A DNA stretch of 6,334 nucleotides from an uncultured Porphyromonadaceae bacterium (GTDB taxonomy: Bacteria > Bacteroidota > Bacteroidia > Bacteroidales > Muribaculaceae): contig CAJJOX010000135.1 of the NCBI GenBank assembly GCA_905193485.1, positions 1-6,334 on the forward strand. Direction: 5' to 3'. The notes below the pieces were generated by a model. That model did not search any database and was not told the DNA's origin. It was given only the letters and a program-made list of their open reading frames with translations. The first letter of the stretch is position 1. Every line of letters begins with the position of its first letter. A program made the translations under genes and the position numbers. Shown piece by piece: positions 1 through 6,334 of this stretch.

Positions 1-396
1 CCCAACTGCTTCGGCTACGGATTCACGCGCCGCATACGTTTCCAGTCCTACGGCGGCGTGCAGCGCGTCATCGCAGCCCTGCTGCCGCAGTCGCCCGTGT
101 CATTGACCATCATCCACGGCAATCCCCGGCGGCATCCCCGCTCGGTCTACGCGCAGATGCGGCGCCGCGCCCTCGACCCCTTCTCGCGCTTCCACCTCAT
201 CTCCCCGCTCGCCCCTGACGACGATCCGGCGCGCCTGCCACGGCCGCGGCGCATCCCACGCCCCGAAAAACCTCACCGCACACCGCCGGTCGAGGCCGCT
301 CCGCCGCCCGAACCGGCACCCGCGGCCGCCACCTCCCCACCCGCGGCCGTCCGGTCACTGCGACTTGAAAGAGATCTCGTCGTCAGCGTCTATTAA
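1..396 (+). CDS. Unrecognised protein, C-terminal part (5' end outside window)
   Basis: Frame 1 is open from the first base to a TAA at 394-396, giving 131 residues of a protein whose start lies upstream. I do not recognise the family. The first 75 or so residues look like ordinary mixed sequence (Cys, Phe, Tyr, Ile and many Arg). A low-complexity stretch rich in Pro, Ala and Arg follows (about residues 78-117), and then a short ordinary end, LERDLVVSVY. The reading frame is supported by third-position G+C near 80% by hand count; the other two forward frames are closed by stops at about 104 and 216, and no reverse frame is open throughout. A GTG at 58 could serve as a start, but the frame continues upstream without a stop, so a longer gene is more likely. 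The segment is about 70% G+C, clearly above purH and the mre genes. The Pro/Ala tail may be a flexible linker; no function is assigned. Confidence 0.6.
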   Translation, partial: PNCFGYGFTRRIRFQSYGGVQRVIAALLPQSPVSLTIIHGNPRRHPRSVYAQMRRRALDPFSRFHLISPLAPDDDPARLPRPRRIPRPEKPHRTPPVEAAPPPEPAPAAATSPPAAVRSLRLERDLVVSVY

Positions 397-510
397 GCGG
401 CAGCTGCCCCCGCTCCCCAAAGGTAAACCGGCAGCAAGAGCCCATTGACATTATTATATCTTTCCTCCGGTCGGTTGTCCTGCCTGATGCACTTGTTGCC
501 TGTCTTTTGC

Positions 511-540
511 TTTTCAGATTTTTCTTTTCCGCGCTGAAAA
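511..540. repeat. Short dyad upstream of the purH promoter
   Basis: TTTTCAG at 511-517 and CTGAAAA at 534-540 form a perfect 7-bp inverted repeat with a 16-nt spacer. An overlapping, mutually exclusive pair is ATTTTTC at 518-524 with GAAAAAT at 536-542. The dyad lies about 15 bp upstream of the candidate -33 element of the purH promoter, so it could be an operator-like site. In AT-rich intergenic DNA such repeats also occur by chance. It does not look like an intrinsic terminator because the stem is AT-rich and no T-run follows. Confidence 0.3.
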
Positions 541-555
541 ATAATGTATTGATAA

Positions 556-587
556 TTTCGGGATTGTTGCAGAAATTCGTACTTTTG
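556..587 (+). promoter_or_regulatory. Candidate Bacteroidota-type promoter for purH
   Basis: TACTTTTG at 580-587 matches the Bacteroidota -7 consensus TAnnTTTG exactly. The partner -33 element is weaker: TTTCG at 556-560, with a 19-bp spacer, resembles the expected TTTG. Transcription would start near 594-597 and leave a leader of only about 30 nt before the purH ATG at 628. No Shine-Dalgarno sequence lies in that leader, which is normal for this phylum. No purine riboswitch can fit in so short a leader. Confidence 0.55.
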
Positions 588-627
588 CACATTGAAAAGT
601 ATATCATTATCAATCGAACTTAACGAA

Positions 628-2160
628 ATGACCGACTTGAAACAAATCAAGACCGCATTAATCTCTGTATATCATAAAGATGGTCTGGATAATATCTTAT
701 GTATGCTCCATGCCGATGGTGTGAAATTCCTCTCTACCGGCGGTACCAAATCTTTTATCGAATCGCTCGGCTATCCCTGTCAGGCTGTCGAGGATCTCAC
801 CACTTATCCCTCTATTCTTGGTGGACGCGTGAAGACGCTTCACCCCAAGGTGTTCGGAGGTATTCTCGCTCGTCGCGACAATGAAGGTGATTGTCAGCAG
901 ACCGCACAATATGAGATTCCCGAAATTGATCTGGTTATCGTTGATCTTTATCCTTTCGAGGATACGGTCGCAAGCGGTGCCGCCCATCCGGATATCATTG
1001 AAAAGATCGATATCGGCGGTATCTCGCTCATACGTGCCGGCGCTAAAAACTATAAGGATGTCGTCATCGTTGCCTCAAAGGCTCAATATGCTCCTCTTGC
1101 TGAGATGCTTGGTCGCAATGGAGCGAAATCGACGCTTGAAGATCGTCTTTTCTTTGCAAAAGAAGCTTTCAAGGTGTCATCGGGATACGATTCGGCAATA
1201 TTCAATTATTTCGATAATTTCTGCTCTACTGCCCCCGATGCGCTCCGCGTGGCTCTTGACGACAAAAAGCAGTTGCGGTATGGCGAAAATCCTCACCAGC
1301 AGGGTGCTTTCTTCGGAAAATTCAATGAAATGTTCGAGCAGCTCCATGGCAAGGAGATTTCCTATAACAACCTTCTCGATATCGATGCGGCTGTAAGCCT
1401 GATCAAAGAATTCACATCACCCACATTTGCCATCCTCAAGCATAACAATGCCTGTGGCTGTGCCTCACGCCCCACTATGCTTCAGGCCTGGAAAGATGCT
1501 TTGGCCGGCGACCCTGTTTCTGCGTTCGGTGGTGTTCTTGTAGCCAATAGACCTATTGATAAAGAGGTCGCTGAAGAGATCAATAAGATTTTCTTTGAGG
1601 TGATAATCGCCCCGGATTTCACCCCCGAGGCTCTTGAAGTGCTGTTCGGTAAGAAAAACCGCATCGTGCTCCGGCAGCTCCGAGATCTTGACACTACAAT
1701 GCAATTCCGTTCCGTTCTCAATGGCGCGCTCGTACAGCAACGCGATCTCGCAGTGGAAACAGCCGAATCGCTTACACCTGTCACTGACCGCTGCCCTGAC
1801 GAACGTCAGATCAATGATTTGCTTTTTGCCAACAAAATTGTTAAGCATAGCAAGAGCAACGCGATCGTTCTTGCAAAAAACGATATGCTTCTCGCTTCGG
1901 GCGTAGGCCAGACTTCGCGTGTTGATGCCCTTAAACAGGCAATTGAAAAAGCACATGCCTTTGGTTTCGATCTCAATGGCGCTGTCATGGCTTCCGATGC
2001 TTTCTTCCCCTTCGGCGATTGCGTGGAGATTGCTCGGCAGGCCGGTGTGGATGCTGTTATTCAGCCCGGTGGTTCAATTCGCGATCAGGAAAGTATTGAT
2101 TACTGCAACAAAGAAGGCATGGCTATGGTGAAAACCGGCATACGCCATTTCAAGCATTGA
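628..2160 (+). CDS. purH: Bifunctional AICAR formyltransferase / IMP cyclohydrolase PurH
   Basis: This cytoplasmic enzyme catalyses the last two steps of de novo purine synthesis: AICAR is formylated with 10-formyl-tetrahydrofolate to FAICAR, which is then cyclised to IMP. It is 510 residues long, close to the family norm of about 505-530. The N-terminal MGS-like cyclohydrolase domain (about 1-145) shows STGGTK at 36-41 and the signature RVKTLHPKVFGGIL at 67-80. The formyltransferase part (about 200-510) shows RYGENPHQ at 217-224, the catalytic Lys-His pair K271-H272 in KHNNACG, DPVSAFGG at 295-302, SDAFFPFGD at 456-464 and a C-terminal QPGGSIRDQ. ATG 628 was chosen because the family start (TDLKQIKTALISVYHKDG) begins there; an in-frame TTG at 592 falls at the predicted transcription start and adds residues unlike the family. 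It is probably transcribed from the promoter at 556-587. An 82-bp gap separates it from mreB. Confidence 0.97.
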   Translation: MTDLKQIKTALISVYHKDGLDNILCMLHADGVKFLSTGGTKSFIESLGYPCQAVEDLTTYPSILGGRVKTLHPKVFGGILARRDNEGDCQQTAQYEIPEIDLVIVDLYPFEDTVASGAAHPDIIEKIDIGGISLIRAGAKNYKDVVIVASKAQYAPLAEMLGRNGAKSTLEDRLFFAKEAFKVSSGYDSAIFNYFDNFCSTAPDALRVALDDKKQLRYGENPHQQGAFFGKFNEMFEQLHGKEISYNNLLDIDAAVSLIKEFTSPTFAILKHNNACGCASRPTMLQAWKDALAGDPVSAFGGVLVANRPIDKEVAEEINKIFFEVIIAPDFTPEALEVLFGKKNRIVLRQLRDLDTTMQFRSVLNGALVQQRDLAVETAESLTPVTDRCPDERQINDLLFANKIVKHSKSNAIVLAKNDMLLASGVGQTSRVDALKQAIEKAHAFGFDLNGAVMASDAFFPFGDCVEIARQAGVDAVIQPGGSIRDQESIDYCNKEGMAMVKTGIRHFKH

Positions 2161-2242
2161 CGTATTGCTGTGTTATTTCCTTTGGCGTTTACCTAAAACA
2201 ACTACACTACTACAATAATTTTCAAAACAACACATAATCCAA

Positions 2243-3262
2243 ATGGGACTTTTTTCCTTTAATAAAGAGATTGCGATTGACCTTGGCACGGCCAATACCA
2301 TTATAATCCACAATGATAAGATTGTCATTGACGAACCTTCGATTGTCGCAATTGAAGTGCGCACCGGCAAGATGGTTGCCGTCGGCAAGGAGGCTCAGCA
2401 GATGCATGGAAAAGAAAACGAAAATATCCGCACGATACGTCCGCTTCGTCAGGGTGTCATTGCCGACTTCAATGCCGCCGAAATGATGATTCGCGGACTC
2501 GTCAGCAAAGCATGCTCCAAAAACCGTTGGTTCAATCCGTCGATGAGAATGGTCGTCGGAATTCCATCCGGATCCACTGAAGTCGAAATTCGCGCCGTGC
2601 GGGATTCTTCCGAACATGCCGGCGGCCGTGATGTCTATATGCTTTACGAACCGATGGCGGCGGCTCTCGGCATCGGAATTGATGTCGTTGCGCCGGAAGG
2701 CAATATGATCGTTGATATAGGCGGTGGTACGACTGAGATTGCCGTCATCTCTCTTGGCGGCATCGTTTCCAACAAGAGCATCCAGATTGCCGGCGATGAC
2801 CTGACCAACGATATTCAGGAGCATATGCGCCGTGTTCACAACGTCCGCGTGGGTGAACGCACTGCCGAGCAGATCAAGATGAATGTCGGTTCTGCCCTTA
2901 CCGATCTTGAAAATCCGCCGGCCGATTTTATAGTCCGCGGCCCGAACGTCATGACGGCTCTTCCTATGGAAGTACCCGTTTCATATCAGGAAATTTCACA
3001 TTGTATCGAGAAATCGATTTCCAAAATCGAAACGGCTGTCCTTGCCGCCCTTGAGCAGACTCCTCCTGAACTCTACGCCGACATAGTCAAAAATGGCATT
3101 TATCTCGCCGGCGGTGGCGCCCTGCTCCGCGGTCTTGACAAACGTCTTACCGACAAAATCGGAATCCAGTTCCACATTGCCGAAGATCCGCTTCTCGCCG
3201 TGGCGAAAGGCACCGGTGTCGCGCTCAAAAACATCCACAATTTCTCGTTCCTGATTAGATAA
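2243..3262 (+). CDS. mreB: Rod shape-determining protein MreB (bacterial actin)
   Basis: MreB is an actin-like ATPase that polymerises into membrane-attached filaments in the cytoplasm and orients side-wall peptidoglycan synthesis by the MreC-MreD-RodA-PBP2 complex. The product is 339 residues, a normal full length. The nucleotide-binding motifs are in order: phosphate-1 DLGTANT at 13-19, phosphate-2 DIGGGTTE at 158-165, and the adenosine motif LAGGGALLRG at 288-297. The family sequences IPSGSTEVE and EPMAAALG are also present. The N-terminus before the first motif is short (MGLFSFNKE) and mildly hydrophobic; whether it inserts in the membrane is not clear from sequence. ATG 2243 is the only sensible start and has A-rich sequence but no Shine-Dalgarno before it. 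It is the first gene of the mre cluster, and mreC follows after a structured gap of about 108 bp. Confidence 0.97.
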   Translation: MGLFSFNKEIAIDLGTANTIIIHNDKIVIDEPSIVAIEVRTGKMVAVGKEAQQMHGKENENIRTIRPLRQGVIADFNAAEMMIRGLVSKACSKNRWFNPSMRMVVGIPSGSTEVEIRAVRDSSEHAGGRDVYMLYEPMAAALGIGIDVVAPEGNMIVDIGGGTTEIAVISLGGIVSNKSIQIAGDDLTNDIQEHMRRVHNVRVGERTAEQIKMNVGSALTDLENPPADFIVRGPNVMTALPMEVPVSYQEISHCIEKSISKIETAVLAALEQTPPELYADIVKNGIYLAGGGALLRGLDKRLTDKIGIQFHIAEDPLLAVAKGTGVALKNIHNFSFLIR

Positions 3263-3298
3263 TCCTCATCTCACGGTCCGCGTTTTTGCTGATCAGAC

Positions 3299-3348
3299 AA
3301 TTGCAGAGTCGCCTCGCTCATCTCAGGTCGTGGCGGCTTGGCGCAATT
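3299..3348 (+). repeat. Interrupted inverted repeat between mreB and mreC
   Basis: AATTGC at 3299-3304 pairs perfectly with GCAATT at 3343-3348. Inside this, GTCGCC at 3308-3313 pairs with GGCGGC at 3332-3337, with one G-U pair in RNA. The two helices are separated by a 3/5-nt internal loop and enclose an 18-nt apical loop. The structure ends two bases before the upstream candidate mreC ATG (3350) and 22 bases before the preferred one (3371). No T-run follows, so it is not a standard intrinsic terminator. It could be an mRNA processing or stability element in the operon; this is inference. Confidence 0.35.
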
Positions 3349-3370
3349 AATGGATTCTCAGAGCCGCACA

Positions 3371-4228
3371 ATGAACAATCTGCTCATTTTCTTTATCCGA
3401 CTGCGTCCGTGGCTGCTGCTTTGCATCTACGTCGTGATCAGTTGCATCTTCCTTTTTCAATCCAATCCATACCAGCATTCGGTTTATCTTACATCTGCCA
3501 ATGCGGTTACTTCTGGCATCTATGAGTTGTCAAATAATGTCACATCCTATTTCAATCTTCATCACATCAACGAAGATCTACATAGGCGTAATGCCCAGCT
3601 TGAAAAGGAAATGCTTGCCTTGAATGCCCGCTTGCAGTATTACGAGGAACTTGATTACGCCAAAAACGTCAGACCCGACTCTGTGTTGCAGCGTTATGAT
3701 TTCATCATAGCCCACGTGATCAATAATACGGTTCATCGTGCACGCAACTATATCACCATCAACAAAGGATCTGCCGATGGCGTCCTCCCCGAGATGGGCG
3801 TTGTTGATCAGAATGGAATTGTCGGGAAAGTGGATGTGGTAGGCACTCATTCGGCAAGAATTATTTCACTGCTCAACGACAAACTCCGGATCTCATGCAA
3901 GGTAAAAGGCTCCCAACAGGCCGGATCGCTTGTATGGGACGGTATAGACAGTCGATATGCGCTTCTTACAGAGTTGCCCCGTCATTCCACTTTCAACAAG
4001 GGCGACACGATCATCACCAGTGGGTATTCGACTTCATTCCCCGGAGGTGTGCCTGTCGGCTTTGTCGAAGCCGAGATGAAGGACTACGATGATAATTTCT
4101 ATACGTTGAAAGTGAGACTGTCGACAGATTTCTCTAAGCTGAGCACCGTGCGGCTTGTCGTTGACAATCTTGCCGATGAGCTTCGTGAAATTGAAAAAGA
4201 TCCCGACGCTAAAGTTGACGATAGATAA
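3371..4228 (+). CDS. mreC: Rod shape-determining protein MreC
   Basis: MreC is a bitopic membrane protein whose periplasmic part binds and activates PBP2 within the elongasome. From ATG 3371 the product has 285 residues: a short cytoplasmic start, one membrane helix at about 13-30, a coiled coil at about 63-95 (Leu/Glu/Arg-rich, for example RRNAQLEKEM), then the two periplasmic beta subdomains. Family signatures are YITINKGSADGV at 127-138 with a following MGVVDQNGIVGKV, and LLNDKLRISCKVKGS. The acidic, charged C-terminus (EKDPDAKVDDR) is likely disordered. Start choice: in-frame ATG 3350 and TTG 3338 would add 7 or 11 polar residues. 3371 is preferred because MNNLLIFFIRLRPW is what relatives start with, as I remember the Bacteroidales family, and because 3350 abuts the inverted repeat. 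mreD starts 28 bp after the stop, consistent with one operon. Confidence 0.93.
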   Translation: MNNLLIFFIRLRPWLLLCIYVVISCIFLFQSNPYQHSVYLTSANAVTSGIYELSNNVTSYFNLHHINEDLHRRNAQLEKEMLALNARLQYYEELDYAKNVRPDSVLQRYDFIIAHVINNTVHRARNYITINKGSADGVLPEMGVVDQNGIVGKVDVVGTHSARIISLLNDKLRISCKVKGSQQAGSLVWDGIDSRYALLTELPRHSTFNKGDTIITSGYSTSFPGGVPVGFVEAEMKDYDDNFYTLKVRLSTDFSKLSTVRLVVDNLADELREIEKDPDAKVDDR

Positions 4229-4256
4229 AACCGATGACATTCCCGATTTCTGACCC

Positions 4257-4772
4257 ATGAACAATATTGCTTTCATCTTCTGGTCAATAGCTTTGATTCT
4301 GCTTCAGGCCTTGGTGTTCAATCACGTTTGCTTGTTCGGTTATGCCGTCCCGTTTGTATTCCTCTATATTTTAGTCAAATTGCCGCTCAATATGTCGAAG
4401 GAATGGCTCTTTACCATTGCCTTTTTTATTGGACTCGTCATTGACATATTTTCAGATACTCTCGGCATGAACGCATTGGCATGCTCTCTGACAATGGCTC
4501 TGCGCCGACCTGTAATCCGACTCTATGTAGCACGTGAGGACGAACTCTCAGACCCTCGTCCGGGTTTGCGTTCGCTCGGCACGTTTACTTTCATAAAATT
4601 CGCTCTCTCCCTTTCGCTCATCTACTGCATCTTTATTTTCTTTATCGAGTCATTTTCCACACTCGGCATTGTCAGGGTGCTCCTGCGGATCGGAGCAAGT
4701 ACATTGCTCACCACATTGCTCATCGTGGGTATCGACAGCTTAACCATTAGAAAACGTGAGGAAAGACTATAA
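4257..4772 (+). CDS. mreD: Rod shape-determining protein MreD
   Basis: MreD is a small polytopic inner-membrane protein that works with MreC in the elongasome; its biochemical role is less defined than that of its partners. The product has 171 residues, typical for the family, and is strongly hydrophobic, with likely membrane segments at about 4-21, 30-42, 50-66, 108-130 and 136-158. A charged loop around 88-104 (RLYVAREDELSDPRPG) separates the two halves. The stretch GLVIDIFSDTLGMNALA at 59-75, with a buried Asp and a conserved Gly, is the best family marker. The assignment rests on this motif, the topology and the position between mreC and mrdA, because MreD sequences diverge strongly. The last 17 bp of the gene overlap the start of mrdA, which suggests coupled translation. 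Confidence 0.92.
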   Translation: MNNIAFIFWSIALILLQALVFNHVCLFGYAVPFVFLYILVKLPLNMSKEWLFTIAFFIGLVIDIFSDTLGMNALACSLTMALRRPVIRLYVAREDELSDPRPGLRSLGTFTFIKFALSLSLIYCIFIFFIESFSTLGIVRVLLRIGASTLLTTLLIVGIDSLTIRKREERL

Positions 4773-6334
4773 TTTAGAAAAACGAAAATATGTAGTTGGC
4801 GGTTTCATCATCATCATCGCCGTCATATATATCATTCAGCTGTTTAATGTGCAGGTGCTTGATAGCCGCTACAAGGATGATGCCGACACAAATGCTTTTT
4901 TGCGCAAGGCTGTCTATCCATCCCGAGGTGTCATATATGATCGCAACGGGAATGTGGTTGTGTTCAATCGTCCGGCTTACGACGTCATGATCATTCCGCG
5001 TGACGTACAGCCTTTCGACACTCTCGACTTCTGTCACACCCTCGACATCACCCCCGAGCAACTGCGTCAGCGTTTTCATGACATGCGCGACAAACGCCTT
5101 AATCCCGGCTACTCGACATATTCTCCGCAGACGTTGCTCACACATCTCACGGCTGAAGATTACGGTAAACTGCAGGAGAAGCTTTACCGGTTCCCCGGAT
5201 TCTTTATTCAGAAGCGTATCCTCCGCGAATATAACTACGATTGCGCTTCAAATGTGCTCGGAAACATTCGTGAAGTATCGCCTTCCGATATTGAAAAAGA
5301 CCCCTATTACTCACGGGGTGATTACACCGGTGACCTTGGAGTCGAAAAAAGCTACGAGAAGTATCTCAGGGGTGAAAAGGGCGAAGAAATCCTGATCCGT
5401 GACGCGCATGGACAAATCCAGGGCAAATACAAAAACGGCGCTCAGGATCGCAAAGCTGTTTCGGGTAAAAACATAAAGCTTAGCCTCGACATTGAGCTGC
5501 AGCAGTATGCCGAATCTTTAATGTGTAACAAAATTGGCGCCGTTGTTGCCATCGAACCGGAAACGGGAGAGATTCTCGCCCTTGTCACAAGTCCCTCTTA
5601 TTCTCCGTCGCTTCTGGTCGGAAGGAAACGTGGCGAAAACTACAGGCTCTTGCAGAACGATCCTCAGAAACCCCTGCTTGACCGTTCTATTCAGGGTGCT
5701 TATCCGCCGGGATCCACGTTTAAGCCCGGGCAGGGATTGATACTTCTTCAGGAAGGCATTATCAACCTCAATACGGCTTTCCCTTGCAGCCGGGGCTACA
5801 TCAACGGCGGTTTGCGTGTCGGCTGCCATCCTCATGCCGCTCCGATTGCGCTCAAGCCAGCGCTGCGTACATCGTGCAACGCATTCTTCTGCTGGGGTTT
5901 CAAATCGATGATTGACCGCCGGAGCAAATACGGCTCGCCCGACAAGGCTTTTGAAGTCTGGAAGAACTATCTTGTCGAACTCGGATATGGCTATCGCCTC
6001 GGCATTGATCTGCCCGGCGAAAGCCGTGGGTTTATCCCCAATTCAGGCACATACGACAAAGTCTATGGAAAAGACCGGTGGAGCGCCAATTCGATAATAT
6101 CTGTTTCCATCGGTCAGGGTGAAATCACAGCCACTCCCCTTCAGATAGCCAATATCGGTGCCACTATCGCCAATCGGGGATGGTTCATCACACCACATGT
6201 CGTCAAGGAGATCGAAGATACGGTCATCGACCGGAAATATCTCGAGCATCATACACCCGGCATAGAGCGTCGTCATTTCGAGGCCGTCGCCGAAGGTATG
6301 CGCATGGCTGTTGAGGGCGGCACCCGCCGCAAGG
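4756..6334 (+). CDS. mrdA: Penicillin-binding protein 2, elongasome transpeptidase (3' end outside window)
   Basis: PBP2 is the class B transpeptidase that crosslinks new side-wall peptidoglycan with the glycosyltransferase RodA; the bulk of it lies in the periplasm. The reading frame is open from a GTG at 4756 to the window edge, 526 codons; I recall about 600 or more residues as usual for the family. GTG 4756 is the only usable start: an in-frame TAA lies at 4741-4743, and the resulting MRKDYNLEKRKYVVGG resembles Bacteroidales PBP2 starts. The layout is a membrane anchor at about 13-30, the dimer/pedestal region with RGVIYDRNG at 57-65 and GDLGVEKSYEKYLRG at about 192-206, and the transpeptidase domain from about 250. 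Catalytic motifs seen are STFK (S320 nucleophile, K323) and SCN at 373-375; IGQGE at 452-456 is also present. The sequence ends in VEGGTRRK, just before the expected KTG motif, so the truncation is the window edge only. Cys344, Cys357, His358, His360 and Cys374 cluster near the active site. Confidence 0.96.
   Translation, partial: MRKDYNLEKRKYVVGGFIIIIAVIYIIQLFNVQVLDSRYKDDADTNAFLRKAVYPSRGVIYDRNGNVVVFNRPAYDVMIIPRDVQPFDTLDFCHTLDITPEQLRQRFHDMRDKRLNPGYSTYSPQTLLTHLTAEDYGKLQEKLYRFPGFFIQKRILREYNYDCASNVLGNIREVSPSDIEKDPYYSRGDYTGDLGVEKSYEKYLRGEKGEEILIRDAHGQIQGKYKNGAQDRKAVSGKNIKLSLDIELQQYAESLMCNKIGAVVAIEPETGEILALVTSPSYSPSLLVGRKRGENYRLLQNDPQKPLLDRSIQGAYPPGSTFKPGQGLILLQEGIINLNTAFPCSRGYINGGLRVGCHPHAAPIALKPALRTSCNAFFCWGFKSMIDRRSKYGSPDKAFEVWKNYLVELGYGYRLGIDLPGESRGFIPNSGTYDKVYGKDRWSANSIISVSIGQGEITATPLQIANIGATIANRGWFITPHVVKEIEDTVIDRKYLEHHTPGIERRHFEAVAEGMRMAVEGGTRRK

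Noticed and set aside
397..413. GGCAGCTGCC palindrome and GCGG/CCGC arms right after the upstream stop codon, considered as a terminator
   Set aside because: The stem is very short and is followed by C-rich sequence with no T-run, so it does not meet the intrinsic terminator pattern.
436..460. TTGACA followed by AT-rich sequence, resembling an E. coli sigma-70 -35 element
   Set aside because: The genes point to Bacteroidota, whose main sigma factor uses a different consensus, and no matching -10 sits at the right distance together with a sensible gene start.
383..650. Two overlapping reverse-strand open frames across the intergenic region ahead of purH
   Set aside because: They overlap each other, the end of the upstream gene and the purH start. 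Their translations look like random AT-rich sequence, and they would oppose the promoter at 556-587.
2161..2242. Candidate separate promoter for mreB (TTCCTTTG at 2177-2184 or TAATTTTC at 2216-2223)
   Set aside because: Each misses one consensus base of TAnnTTTG and neither has a -33 element at 19-21 bp. Too weak to annotate, though a promoter here is not excluded.
2222..2839. Reverse-strand open frame of about 205 codons opposite mreB
   Set aside because: It lies wholly antisense to a clearly conserved MreB and extends into the intergenic gap; its translation resembles no protein I know.
3286..3525. Small forward open frame overlapping the mreB-mreC spacer and the mreC start
   Set aside because: It is in a different frame from mreC, runs across the inverted repeat, and most of its length is an out-of-frame reading of the MreC membrane anchor.
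4805..4820. Short ATC triplet repeat in mrdA, considered as a phase-variable tract
   Set aside because: Only about four ATC units, encoding consecutive Ile residues of the membrane anchor. Triplet changes would keep the frame, so no on/off switch is expected.

Overview
The window reads as a piece of a Bacteroidota chromosome, most likely order Bacteroidales. The evidence is the gene order purH-mreB-mreC-mreD-mrdA, the wording of the encoded proteins (for example the PBP2 start and the PurH KHNNACG motif), the absence of Shine-Dalgarno sequences before any start codon, and a TAnnTTTG-type promoter element ahead of purH. A family-level guess such as Muribaculaceae fits the roughly 50% G+C of the main genes but cannot be proven here.

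Layout, all on the + strand: (1) Positions 1-396 hold the 3' end of an unrecognised gene. It is about 70% G+C by hand count and ends in a Pro/Ala/Arg-rich tail. (2) Positions 397-627 form an AT-richer intergenic region with a short dyad and a good candidate Bacteroidota promoter just ahead of purH. (3) purH, 628-2160, is complete and encodes the bifunctional enzyme for the last two steps of IMP synthesis. (4) After an 82-bp gap come mreB (2243-3262), mreC (start most likely 3371, end 4228) and mreD (4257-4772). (5) mrdA, encoding PBP2, starts at a GTG at 4756 inside the end of mreD and runs off the right edge. It has 526 codons here and stops just before the expected KTG motif.

MreB, MreC, MreD and PBP2 are core parts of the elongasome (Rod complex), which inserts new peptidoglycan along the side wall. 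MreB is the cytoplasmic actin-like filament, MreC and MreD link it to the membrane and activate PBP2, and PBP2 is the crosslinking transpeptidase. The partner glycosyltransferase RodA would be expected just downstream, outside the window. purH supplies purine nucleotides and has no direct role in shape; its position ahead of the mre genes is a context observation.

I found no mobile element, CRISPR array, tRNA, rRNA or defence-like system. This is mainly a housekeeping locus. The points worth a second look are the GC-rich partial gene, the dyads at 511-542 and 3299-3348, the mreD/mrdA overlap with its GTG start, and a Cys/His cluster near the PBP2 active site.
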